From positions 1-59,606 of the forward strand of contig NZ_CAMJCX010000004.1 in assembly GCF_946404245.1 (NCBI RefSeq): a stretch of 59,606 nucleotides of DNA, written 5' to 3'. A program made the position numbers and the translations under genes. Positions 52,051 through 59,606 of this stretch are shown piece after piece (position 1 is the first letter of the stretch; every line of letters begins with the position of its first letter). The notes under the pieces are model-generated. The model saw nothing but the letters and a program-made list of their open reading frames with translations, was not told the DNA's origin and did not search any database. The DNA comes from an uncultured Methanobrevibacter sp. (GTDB lineage Archaea; Methanobacteriota; Methanobacteria; Methanobacteriales; Methanobacteriaceae).

Positions 52051-52740
52051 CTAATCTTTGTCTAAAGCAGGAATTCCTGTAATTCTTAATCCGCCATAGT
52101 GGGATTTGTATTTGATGTTCAATCCGATTAATAATGGTGTGATTTTTTCAATGATTCTTGCTTTTTCTAGAATTCCACAGTCAATTGTTTTAACTCCAGG
52201 GATTTTGTCGATGATTTCAGCAGCGGTTGCCTTAGCATCATTGTCGTCACCTGCAATTAAACAGTCACAGTCTATTTCTTCTGGAATATTTGCTAAGTGA
52301 GAGTTGGAAATATTACAGAATGCACATATTACCTTAGCGCCGGTTCCTTCTAAAATGGAAGCGGTTCTTTCAGCTGCAGATCCTTCCATCAAATCAACGA
52401 ATCTGAAAGGTTTTCCACCAATGGCTGTTTCGAGAGGTACAGTTGCGTCCATGACAATCTTGTCCTTACAGAACTCCTTGATTCCTTCGACAGTTGGCTT
52501 TTGAGCAACTAAAGGAACTGTGATGATTAATACGTCACCTTCTTTTGCTGCATCTTCGTTTGCCATTCCAACCATGTTGGATAAGTCGTAGTCTGCTAGG
52601 TCTTCTTTTGCTTTTGCAACTACATCTAATGCTTTTTCTTCTTTTCTTGATCCGACAATTACATCTACACCAGCAATAGCTAGTCTTTCAGCAATTCCAA
52701 GTCCTTGCGGACCTGTTCCACCTATTATACTTACTTTCAT
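52051..52740 (-). CDS. npdG: F420H2:NADP oxidoreductase
   Basis: A 229-residue enzyme passing hydride between reduced coenzyme F420 and NADP, supplying NADPH for biosynthesis in methanogens. It has the NADP fold GGTGPQGLGIAERL near residues 7-20, VGSRKEEKA for the phosphate, and ITVPL/VMDATVPL loops at the F420 site. The ATG at 52740 follows GGTGAG; the earlier frame is rejected. It follows the DUF2284 gene by nine bases. Confidence 0.95.
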   Translation of the reverse strand: MKVSIIGGTGPQGLGIAERLAIAGVDVIVGSRKEEKALDVVAKAKEDLADYDLSNMVGMANEDAAKEGDVLIITVPLVAQKPTVEGIKEFCKDKIVMDATVPLETAIGGKPFRFVDLMEGSAAERTASILEGTGAKVICAFCNISNSHLANIPEEIDCDCLIAGDDNDAKATAAEIIDKIPGVKTIDCGILEKARIIEKITPLLIGLNIKYKSHYGGLRITGIPALDKD

Positions 52741-52749
52741 ATATCTCAC

Positions 52750-53304
52750 CTATTTTTTATCATATAATAATCCGCCTACGAAAATCAAATATTCAGGCAG
52801 CTTACCGTCCTTTGCATATTTAATTTCGCATCCGAAATAATCTTCAATTGCCCTATCAGTATATGCACCTAATGATTCAAGTGAATATCTCATCTTAAAA
52901 GGCATTTTGCACGGCATGTTGAATTCTCGTGTACATCTCATGCACAGGTTGCATTTTCCCAAAAATAATCCCAGTGCATCCTCACTTTCAAGCATGTAAA
53001 TTTCGTTCATGAATTTGACTTTCATGCGTTCAAATCTTTTTAAAATGAATTGAAGTTCATCTTCGGAAAATTCATGCTCCAATTCTTCAGCAGAAAAGTC
53101 TATTTTAAAAGCAATAATCTTTAATTTGTTATATGAGTTCCATACATCATCATAAACATCAAAATCAAACGGAGGATAATTCCAGTTGTATCCCAGCTCT
53201 TCTTCCTCTTCAATGCATAATTTTGAAACCTCTTCAAAATTTACATATTTCTCCACAAACTCCCCCACATCAACATCGCATGTGAGTTTTTTTATCTCTG
53301 ACAT
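52750..53304 (-). CDS. DUF2284 metal-binding protein
   Basis: A 184-residue protein of the DUF2284 family. The C-terminal cysteines CNLCMRCTREFNMPCKMP (near 118-135) and the SLESLGAYTDRAIEDYFGCE ending are the family mark and should bind an Fe-S cluster or zinc. The ATG at 53304 is preceded by the GTGAT-like site seen in neighbours. It lies nine bases before the F420H2:NADP oxidoreductase in the same unit, so a redox link is plausible. Confidence 0.88.
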   Translation of the reverse strand: MSEIKKLTCDVDVGEFVEKYVNFEEVSKLCIEEEEELGYNWNYPPFDFDVYDDVWNSYNKLKIIAFKIDFSAEELEHEFSEDELQFILKRFERMKVKFMNEIYMLESEDALGLFLGKCNLCMRCTREFNMPCKMPFKMRYSLESLGAYTDRAIEDYFGCEIKYAKDGKLPEYLIFVGGLLYDKK

Positions 53305-53482
53305 GATAATCATTATATAAATTGAACATTATAAAGGTTTCTATTGAATAATTTCTAAATTTAATCAAATTTGTTTAAAATTAAATATGATTGGTATCTG
53401 AATAATTAAAGGTAATATTTCTAATTTAATAGGCGATTTCTGATATGAATTAATCATTTTAAAATTGAACAAAATAATAGAT

Positions 53483-53827
53483 TTAACCGTTAATTACACG
53501 ATTCAGTGCAATTTTTTTAGTGTTAAAATTAACTGACTTTTGTGTATCTGTAAGGGATTTTTTAAGAGTGTTCACTATTGCATTTCTAAGCTCATCGTCA
53601 AATTCAATGCATGTTCCTCCCCTGAACTCATGTATCTTTGAAATCTTTTTAACTTCCAGATATTTCAAATATTCATTCAATTCTTCAGTTATTTCATCCA
53701 TCAGTATTTTAACATCAAGAAATTTATCGTTGAGCTCATCAGCTTTCTTGAAAGCTTCCTTTTCTATATATTCCAAATTTTCAAAATCCTCTTTTGAATA
53801 TTCATAAAGAAATGTTTTTTGAGTCAT
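53483..53827 (-). CDS. small charged helical protein, unknown
   Basis: A 114-residue protein, mainly helical, with a probable coiled-coil (EDFENLEYIEKEAFKKADEL then LDVKILMDEITEEL) and a short EFRGGTCIEFDDEL strand. No family is recognised. The ATG at 53827 is taken; 14 further upstream residues would be promoter-like AT DNA. It stands alone behind the cca operon, 70 bases downstream of cca's end in the same direction. Confidence 0.6.
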   Translation of the reverse strand: MTQKTFLYEYSKEDFENLEYIEKEAFKKADELNDKFLDVKILMDEITEELNEYLKYLEVKKISKIHEFRGGTCIEFDDELRNAIVNTLKKSLTDTQKSVNFNTKKIALNRVING

Positions 53828-53897
53828 AGTTAATTTTAAGGTATAACTAAATATATGTACTTTTTGCAAAAAAATAAGTTAAAAATAGAGATACCGA

Positions 53898-55265
53898 TTA
53901 TCTTACGATATGCTGTCCGGGGTTAATGAAGTCATCCAAAAACTCCAGGAAGTTTTCATTGCCCACATCGGCAATGTCAATGAATTCATGTGATTTGATA
54001 ATGGTTTTTTTAAGGTTTTTGCCTACTTTAATAAGGCCGATATGTTCCTGTGTGAAAACATATTTCAATAGGTCTTCCGCTTGACTGAATTCCCTTTTTT
54101 GCATATGAACCAAAAAGTCATCCTGTATATAGCAGTTTTCACGGCCGTATTTTGCAGTGAAATTCTCACAAGCCTTGTTAATGAACACTTTTGGACCAAC
54201 ATTGACTTTAATGTCATTGAGCTTTGATGACGCCATTTCAAGAAGTATAACAGCATTCAATATCTCATCACTCCAGTAATCCGCTTTAAAGACATTGAAT
54301 TCATTTTCATTTAATTTGCGCTCCAACGCTTCACAGGTCTTTTTAAGCTGCGGATGAAGAGTGTCCAGGGGCATGTCTGGAATGTTGAATCTGACTGCAA
54401 TCAAATCGCTGTTTCTTTTTGAAAATTCATCCAGAATATCTTCCTTATTAAGATTTCTTTTCAAAGGATAGAAATAATCCTTCTTATTATCTGAAAATAT
54501 GTAATTACGGGCAGACTGAATGAATTCAGCCATCTTATTCAATCTTAAAGCTGCAGCCACATTACGGTTCATGTCAGTGGGATCTATTACAATCAACGGA
54601 TCGCCCTTAAACAAGCTTGAAGTGTTGTAGTTTTCCAAATCTATTGAGTGGCCATGCTTCCAGTTGATAGCTTCCTTTAGCGTGTTTTCAAAGCTGCCGT
54701 AGTGAATAATTAGAAGTTCACACAGATATCCTGCAAATCCTCCGACTTTAAATTCGGAACCGTAAGTTCCGGTCGCTGCCATGAAACGTTTTAAAAGCAG
54801 GACCTCATCTTCTTGTCCTTCAGCTAAGTTTGCCTTGACATAGCGGGTGTGCAGGATTGTCCTGTCCACTGCGGATTTAAGCTGGCTTCCGTCTTCAATC
54901 TGATAGCATGGAACGATGTCAACTTCACATCCTTCAATATCTGTTGTAACGTAAGGATGTGATGCAAAGTGATGTTCAGGAGTTAAACCGAATTCATCAC
55001 AACAGATATGAGCCAAATCAAGACCTGTTTGCTTTAAAAACTGCTTGTCTGTATCAAGGGGAAATGCAATGAATATGTCAATGTCTGATTTTCCCTTAAG
55101 AGCAGTGTTTTTTGCAACTGAACCTACCAATGTGACCTTCGCATCAATGCCCTTTTCATCACATGTCTTCTGTAGGAATTCCATCAGTTTTGAAGAAACA
55201 TCATCAATGTGACGTTTTTCTTCAACGGTAGGTTTAATGTCCTTTAATATTAGCTCATAATCCAT
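53898..55265 (-). CDS. cca: CCA-adding tRNA nucleotidyltransferase, archaeal class I
   Basis: A 455-residue enzyme that adds or repairs the 3' CCA end of tRNAs. The nucleotidyltransferase core has LVGSVAKNTALKGKSDIDIF with G48-S49 and the metal-binding D61 and D63; a third Asp is in CEVDIVPCY. This is the class I archaeal type. The start at 55265 follows GTGAT; thpR ends five bases before it, so both belong to one operon. Confidence 0.94.
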   Translation of the reverse strand: MDYELILKDIKPTVEEKRHIDDVSSKLMEFLQKTCDEKGIDAKVTLVGSVAKNTALKGKSDIDIFIAFPLDTDKQFLKQTGLDLAHICCDEFGLTPEHHFASHPYVTTDIEGCEVDIVPCYQIEDGSQLKSAVDRTILHTRYVKANLAEGQEDEVLLLKRFMAATGTYGSEFKVGGFAGYLCELLIIHYGSFENTLKEAINWKHGHSIDLENYNTSSLFKGDPLIVIDPTDMNRNVAAALRLNKMAEFIQSARNYIFSDNKKDYFYPLKRNLNKEDILDEFSKRNSDLIAVRFNIPDMPLDTLHPQLKKTCEALERKLNENEFNVFKADYWSDEILNAVILLEMASSKLNDIKVNVGPKVFINKACENFTAKYGRENCYIQDDFLVHMQKREFSQAEDLLKYVFTQEHIGLIKVGKNLKKTIIKSHEFIDIADVGNENFLEFLDDFINPGQHIVR

Positions 55266-55270
55266 TATAA

Positions 55271-55828
55271 TCACAATTCAAATATTTCTAAATCTTCATA
55301 AATCGGTCCTTGAGGTGTTAAAGTGGATTTTTTGAGAATGATTTTATCCACTGTCATTTCTCCAATCTCAACTTCACTGAACTCTTCGATTGTTGATTTT
55401 ACCTTGTTTTTACCTTTGGCGGTTTTCATACGGCCAATGGTCAAGTGGGATGAGAATCTTTTGTCCTTGTCAAATCCCAACTTAACAAATTCCTTGTCAA
55501 GCTCATCATGAAGCTTTTTAACAATTGCATCATCGTCAATGCCCAGCCAGATGACTTTTATTCTGTTTGTATTTGGAAAGGCACCGAATCCCTTGATTTT
55601 AATCGGGAACTTGTCAAAGCCTGAAACTACACTTTCTATTTTTGAAGACAATAAGTCTATTCCCTCAACATCGATGTCTCCAAAGAATTTAAGTGTCAGA
55701 TGCAAGTTTTCCAAATCAACATATTTGATATTGGCATCAATTTGCTTAAATTCCTTGATAATCTTATACATCTTAGCTTTCAAGTCTTCATCAACGTCGA
55801 TTGCTAAAAATGCCCTAAGCTGACTCAT
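55271..55828 (-). CDS. thpR: RNA 2',3'-cyclic phosphodiesterase (2H family)
   Basis: A 185-residue protein of the LigT/ThpR group. Two HxTx motifs supply the paired catalytic His residues: LHLTLKFFGD and SHLTIGRMK. It opens RNA 2',3'-cyclic phosphates and may act in tRNA end processing, which fits its place directly before cca. It begins nine bases after the 3-dehydroquinate synthase II gene. Confidence 0.93.
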   Translation of the reverse strand: MSQLRAFLAIDVDEDLKAKMYKIIKEFKQIDANIKYVDLENLHLTLKFFGDIDVEGIDLLSSKIESVVSGFDKFPIKIKGFGAFPNTNRIKVIWLGIDDDAIVKKLHDELDKEFVKLGFDKDKRFSSHLTIGRMKTAKGKNKVKSTIEEFSEVEIGEMTVDKIILKKSTLTPQGPIYEDLEIFEL

Positions 55829-55836
55829 TTTGACAC

Positions 55837-56967
55837 CTATTGCTCTATGATTGTCTCATCAATAGCTATTCCAAAGTGACGTGCACTGGATTCAATGTAT
55901 ACTTTTACCTTGTCTCCAGGTTTTACATCAGCCACTGAAAGAGGTTCATTGTTTTCATCTACAATTCTGATTGTTTCCGCATTTTGCAGTAATGTTCTGA
56001 TAGTTTTTCCTTCATATTCCGCTTCAATTAAAATCAAAGGCCTTCTTTCTATTTTGCTTCTTCCGACATATGCAGTTCTTGTCTCTCCTTCAGTATTGAC
56101 GATCAATACCTCATCACCTGCTACAAGTTCGGAAAGATATCTGGTCTTGTTTCCCGGAACCATCACATAGGCCTGAACCGGACCAGCATTTACTCTGAAC
56201 GGACGTGATGCAACATATTCACTTTCAAGTGATTCGGAATGCACTAAAAACATTGATTTTGAATATGAACCGATGAGCATTCCTTCACCAGGCTTCATCA
56301 TGTCTGTGGTATCAACGCATACCCTGTCACCTGAGCCCAATGGTTTTACATTGGTTATGGTAGCCACTTTCAATTCATATTTAGCCTGTGATGCCTTAAC
56401 GACCTCTTCGGCAATTTTTTTGGTTTGATTGAAGTCATTTGCCTCAAATATGACTCCGTCTGTTCCGTGCTCCAATGTTTCAAGTGCGACACGTGCACCG
56501 TCAAGGTCACGGACTGCCGCAATGATTTCAACATCTTCCTTTTGAAGGTCTGAAATGATGTTTTCAAGAGGAATGATTGTCCAGTCAGTTCCGACCAATA
56601 TTATATAATCAACAATCGGACCCAATTTAACTGCCAATTGTTCATGAGCCTTATCAATAATTTTAATATAAGCACAAACTTGTTTACCTTCGCTTTTTGC
56701 TCTTTTTGCATCTGCAATATCTCTAGAATCTGTAAAGTCATCGTTCAACTCTACAAAACCGTCTCCTTCACCATTTATTCCGACAAGATAAATGTCAGCG
56801 TCATCTGAATTTGCAATGATTTTTACATTGCCCAATTTTCTGATGTTTTCGATGTCATCGAAGTCAAGGACATGGTCTATTCCTGATTCAAGCGCAGTGG
56901 TAATCATTTCCTTTTTGTCTTCCCACAGTTCATCAGGAGTGCTTATCCAAGCGAATTTGTTTTGCAT
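55837..56967 (-). CDS. 3-dehydroquinate synthase II
   Basis: A 376-residue enzyme of the archaeal aromatic pathway, converting 2-amino-3,7-dideoxy-D-threo-hept-6-ulosonate to 3-dehydroquinate with NAD. The family is recognised from the opening FAWISTPDELWEDKKEMITT, VKPLGSGDRVCVDTTDMMKPGEGMLIG and the PVQAYVMVPGNKTRYLSEL segment. It follows the aldolase gene by nine bases, and the two steps run in order. It bypasses the usual DAHP route, as known for methanogens. Confidence 0.96.
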   Translation of the reverse strand: MQNKFAWISTPDELWEDKKEMITTALESGIDHVLDFDDIENIRKLGNVKIIANSDDADIYLVGINGEGDGFVELNDDFTDSRDIADAKRAKSEGKQVCAYIKIIDKAHEQLAVKLGPIVDYIILVGTDWTIIPLENIISDLQKEDVEIIAAVRDLDGARVALETLEHGTDGVIFEANDFNQTKKIAEEVVKASQAKYELKVATITNVKPLGSGDRVCVDTTDMMKPGEGMLIGSYSKSMFLVHSESLESEYVASRPFRVNAGPVQAYVMVPGNKTRYLSELVAGDEVLIVNTEGETRTAYVGRSKIERRPLILIEAEYEGKTIRTLLQNAETIRIVDENNEPLSVADVKPGDKVKVYIESSARHFGIAIDETIIEQ

Positions 56968-56976
56968 TTAATACAC

Positions 56977-57768
56977 CTATTTTAAGAATTCTAAAGCTTC
57001 TTCAACTTCTAAATCGTGGTGAACAACTTCGGAAATTGCTCTGGTGATTTTACCTGGCTGTTCTGCCTGGAACAAGTTACGTCCAAATGCAACACCAGCA
57101 CCGCCAACTTCAAGAGAATCTTTAACCATCTGGAGTAATTCCTCATCGGTTTCCACTTTAGGACCGCCTGCAATTACAACAGGTACGATTGCTCCTTCAA
57201 CAACTTCCCTGAATGAATCAGGATCACCGGTATAATTGGTTTTGACAATGTCTACACCAAGTTCTGATCCTACACGTGCTGCATGTTTTACGAATTCAAC
57301 GTCATGCTCGTTTTCAACTTTTTGTCCGCGTGGGTACATCATAGCTAAAAGTGGCATTCCCCAGTAGTCACAGGTTTCTGCTATTTCACCTAATTCCTGT
57401 AACATTTGGCTTTCTGTTTCTGAACCTAAGTTTACATGAATGGAAACTGCATCTGCACCGAGCTGAATAGCTTTTTCAACACTTGTTACTGTTACCTTAT
57501 CGTTTGGATCAGGTGCAAGGGAAGTACTTGCTGACAAGTGCACAATAAGACCTATATCGTTACCGTAACCACGGTGTCCTTGTTTAACAATACCTTTGTG
57601 CATTAAGATTGCATCTGCTCCGCCTTGGGAGATTTCTTCTACTGTTTCATCCATATTGATGATTCCTGGAATAGGACCGCTTGATACACCATGGTCCATA
57701 GGTGCAATGACGGTTCTACCCGTATTTCTGTTGATGATTCTTTCTAAACGAATCTTTTTACCTATCAT
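56977..57768 (-). CDS. 2-amino-3,7-dideoxy-D-threo-hept-6-ulosonate synthase
   Basis: A 263-residue class I aldolase that makes the first intermediate of archaeal aromatic amino acid synthesis from a 6-deoxy-5-ketofructose phosphate and aspartate semialdehyde. Evidence: [13 protein letters not shown] near the start, [18 protein letters not shown], and the Schiff-base Lys region [11 protein letters not shown]; also [10 protein letters not shown] at the end. It is the first gene of the aroA'-aroB'-thpR-cca run, after a long AT spacer with TATA (minus strand, about 57811-57819). Confidence 0.96.
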   Translation of the reverse strand: MIGKKIRLERIINRNTGRTVIAPMDHGVSSGPIPGIINMDETVEEISQGGADAILMHKGIVKQGHRGYGNDIGLIVHLSASTSLAPDPNDKVTVTSVEKAIQLGADAVSIHVNLGSETESQMLQELGEIAETCDYWGMPLLAMMYPRGQKVENEHDVEFVKHAARVGSELGVDIVKTNYTGDPDSFREVVEGAIVPVVIAGGPKVETDEELLQMVKDSLEVGGAGVAFGRNLFQAEQPGKITRAISEVVHHDLEVEEALEFLK

Positions 57769-57993
57769 TATAAAACCTCTTTACTTATGAATTATATTTT
57801 CTTTATTATGATATATAAATTTTAATTGTACAAAAATAGACAATTCTATAAAGTTGATTAATTAAATTTGAATAAATAAATAAAAATGTATGAAAATAAT
57901 TACATAGTTTTAAATAATTAATTAAAAAGATGATTAAACTATTAACTTTATATTCATGTTTTAATTGAATACATATTTTAAAACTTAAACTCC

Positions 57994-58506
57994 TCATTCT
58001 TTTAGTGAAGGAGTCCACAATTCAAATTCCTTGATTTGAGGAGGAATGCCTGAATCATGATAGCTTTCAAGATACCCCTCTTCTGTGAAATAATCTTCAC
58101 CGCTGCTTTTAGCTGAGTTGAAAAATTCCAGAAGTCCCCGATTTCTTATTACTGTGTGTTTCGGCTTGAATGTGGAAGACCAAATGTAGAACACCTTAAA
58201 GACTGTGTCAGGGTGATATCCCCCACCCAAATCAATTGCAAGAACATCACATTTCTGAACCTTTTTGAATACTTCTGCAATAACATCATGAAGCCTGACA
58301 TCACCTGAAATAAACTCAATATCAAGTTTTGCCATTTCATCAACGGCCTCAGGTGAGTTATCTACAGCGATAATATTACATTTATCAGCAATCAATTGTG
58401 TTGTACCTCCGGTATGGCAACCCAATTCAATTACCACGTCCCCATCTTCAATTAAATCCTGAAGATCCTTTCTATAGTTTTTTACATTATAACTGAGTTT
58501 AATCAT
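57994..58506 (-). CDS. small SAM-dependent methyltransferase-like protein
   Basis: A 170-residue Rossmann-fold protein. Motif I is VIELGCHTGGTTQLIADKCN, the acidic strand IIAVDNSPEA, and DVLAIDLGGGYHPDTVFKV later. It resembles FtsJ/fibrillarin-like methyltransferases and so may modify RNA; the actual substrate is unknown. Its ATG overlaps the stop of pantoate kinase by eight bases, so they are coupled, though the roles differ. Downstream 57769-57993 is AT-rich spacer with only promoter elements. Confidence 0.8.
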   Translation of the reverse strand: MIKLSYNVKNYRKDLQDLIEDGDVVIELGCHTGGTTQLIADKCNIIAVDNSPEAVDEMAKLDIEFISGDVRLHDVIAEVFKKVQKCDVLAIDLGGGYHPDTVFKVFYIWSSTFKPKHTVIRNRGLLEFFNSAKSSGEDYFTEEGYLESYHDSGIPPQIKEFELWTPSLKE

Positions 58507-59344
58507 AAACTATCCCAATGTTGTTAAGTTCATCTATATTCAAGTTTTCAACGTTTAGGTTTTTGAGCACATCTTCATCATATGCAAATGCAAATACTGT
58601 ATTTCCCAACATTGCCATGGAACTACCTAAAATATCACTCGAAGAATTAAAATAATCAATTAGATTTTTCACTTCATCTGACATCAATCCTATATCCCGA
58701 GAAAAATTCTGTGAAAAATCCAGAAAATTCTCCAATGTAGGATCATCTTCAAATATCCCCAGATATTTCTCGCCGGCGGAAGTGATGACCTCATTTTGAT
58801 GAGGATTACTTATTACGCTTGACGTTTCAATTCCTCCAAAGGTTTTCCATCCGATAAATACCTTTTCATTAAATGATTTTATCTCACCGATTCCCGGAGC
58901 GCCCGGTTTTGTCCTTAAAACCAGTCCTTTTCCAGTTTGTGCAATAACATCACCAAGGCCTCCTCCCAAGTTTACTTCTGCCATATGTGCAATCTGACCG
59001 CACAACTCATCGGAGTAGCCCAGATTCAAAAATTCGTTTAGGGCCAGGGTCAAGCTTAAGGCTGAAGCTGCAGATGTTCCGAATCCTGCACCGATAGGAA
59101 GCTGAATATCCTGAGTAATCTTAAAATTAGCATCAATTTCCAAAATGGATAAGACTTCATCAATAACAGTTGAATCACCCTGATTTACATCAATTATGAG
59201 TTTATCGCAAGGAGATATTGTTGTCCTTACACCTTTGGAAAGTAAAAATCCTGCACCACATGAACCTTTTTTAAGTTTTATTTCATGATTTTCTATTGTA
59301 AAAAATCCTGTAATGTGGCCAGGTACAAAAACTGAATTAGACAT
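58499..59344 (-). CDS. pantoate kinase (archaeal CoA pathway)
   Basis: A 282-residue GHMP-family kinase that makes phosphopantoate from pantoate and ATP. It has VFVPGHITGFFTIENHE at the start, the ATP-binding loop PIGAGFGTSAASALSL and GGLGDVIAQ, all of the archaeal PoK type (COG1829). It fits with the ketopantoate reductase-like gene at 41730. The ATG at 59344 is preferred to a Met-Ile extension. The right-hand spacer 59351-59534 holds no recognised gene. Confidence 0.94.
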   Translation of the reverse strand: MSNSVFVPGHITGFFTIENHEIKLKKGSCGAGFLLSKGVRTTISPCDKLIIDVNQGDSTVIDEVLSILEIDANFKITQDIQLPIGAGFGTSAASALSLTLALNEFLNLGYSDELCGQIAHMAEVNLGGGLGDVIAQTGKGLVLRTKPGAPGIGEIKSFNEKVFIGWKTFGGIETSSVISNPHQNEVITSAGEKYLGIFEDDPTLENFLDFSQNFSRDIGLMSDEVKNLIDYFNSSSDILGSSMAMLGNTVFAFAYDEDVLKNLNVENLNIDELNNIGIVYD

Positions 59345-59534
59345 AATCAAATATTTGTTTTTGATTTAATTAAAATTTTTGAAAAATCATGTATTCCTCT
59401 TATCGGCATCAGCAATGAATTTAGCGCCATCGAATTTCCAAGAGAAATGAACATTAAAAAGAAATATTTACTTAAAAATAGTGTGAAATTAAAAAAAGAA
59501 AAAGATAGGAGTTAATTAAAACTCCTTAAAGTGT

Positions 59535-59606
59535 TTATTTTTGTTTTCTGCCTCTTCTTATCAATGGTATGAACAATGCTAATAAAAGCAATGCAATCGG
59601 ATTACC
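59535..59606 (-). CDS. C-terminus of a wall-anchored adhesin-like protein (partial)
   Basis: Last 23 codons of a gene that continues past the right edge of the window: GNPI, a hydrophobic stretch (ALLLLALFIPL), then RRGRKQK and TAA at 59535. This is the anchor end of the large adhesin-like surface proteins of Methanobrevibacter, with a TGNPI-type motif, membrane helix and positive tail. The rest of the protein cannot be judged. Confidence 0.6.
   Translation of the reverse strand, partial: GNPIALLLLALFIPLIRRGRKQK

Noticed and set aside
57769-57993. Small RNA or tRNA in the 225-base spacer
   Set aside because: No cloverleaf or strong hairpin; only promoter elements for the aromatic pathway operon.
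59387-59467. Minus-strand open stretch ending FDGAKFIADADKRNT
   Set aside because: It looks protein-like and has sense-like codons, but there is no start codon before the upstream stop and no family is recognised; too short to call even a remnant.

Overview
This is a stretch of a methanogenic archaeon of the order Methanobacteriales, most likely Methanobrevibacter. The DNA is AT-rich, with TATA boxes and many apparently leaderless genes. Other genes carry GTGAT or GGTGAT ribosome sites matching the archaeal 16S tail. Marker genes are F420H2:NADP oxidoreductase, pantoate kinase, the two-step archaeal aromatic pathway entry (aldolase plus 3-dehydroquinate synthase II), archaeal class I CCA-adding enzyme, archaeal malate dehydrogenase and the tail of a wall-anchored adhesin-like protein. 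There is no CRISPR array, insertion sequence, rRNA, or tRNA that I can see.

Layout. 0.2-7.2 kb: bacterial-type metK, a B12/radical SAM protein, two paralogous membrane-anchored M14-like zinc peptidases, a disulfide reductase and a redox Cys protein. 7.4-11.2 kb: a MarR repressor with a double operator and two tandem MFS exporters. 11.2-17.6 kb: a SAP-domain protein, a Nim-like flavin protein, GNATs, a TetR-controlled operon, a surface-sugar acyltransferase, a Cys-cluster protein and a secreted protein. 17.7-26.6 kb, mostly minus strand: ung plus a LicC-LicA-like fusion; a XpaC/zinc-ribbon/TelA envelope-stress operon; mdh-sstT-dtd. 26.6-34.7 kb: a hypothetical gene, a nonsense-disrupted zinc-ribbon gene, an amidohydrolase, a Nudix enzyme, the GGGtGRT/NifU-like pair, NAD kinase, a ferredoxin, a hydrolase, an iron-sulfur flavoprotein and an orphan Cas4-like nuclease.

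34.7-42.7 kb: three methyltransferases in two units with matching promoters, a second MarR, an NhaC antiporter, a GNAT/zinc-ribbon protein and a ketopantoate reductase-like enzyme. 42.7-46.0 kb: four small SseB-like proteins, three of them behind a structured leader with a mini-ORF, plus two Methanobacteriales small proteins and MsrAB. 46.0-59.6 kb: Mrp ATPase, NADH oxidase-like flavoprotein, CAT-family enzyme, a holin-domain/phosphodiesterase fusion, an orphan MutH/Sau3AI-like domain behind DUF2284 and F420H2:NADP oxidoreductase, then cca, thpR, the aromatic pathway pair, a methyltransferase and pantoate kinase.

Themes. Many genes look acquired from gut bacteria (metK, dtd, ung, sstT, msrAB, LicCA, TelA/XpaC, CAT). 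Oxidative and redox protection recurs (MsrAB, flavoproteins, disulfide reductase). Convergent gene pairs often share a compact palindrome at or over the stop codons. The best candidates for undescribed biology are the SseB-like cluster with its leader, the GGGtGRT/NifU-like pair, the methyltransferase regulon, the orphan MutH-like domain and the duplicated M14-like wall enzymes. All functional calls come from reading the sequence and recalling family motifs; no search was run.
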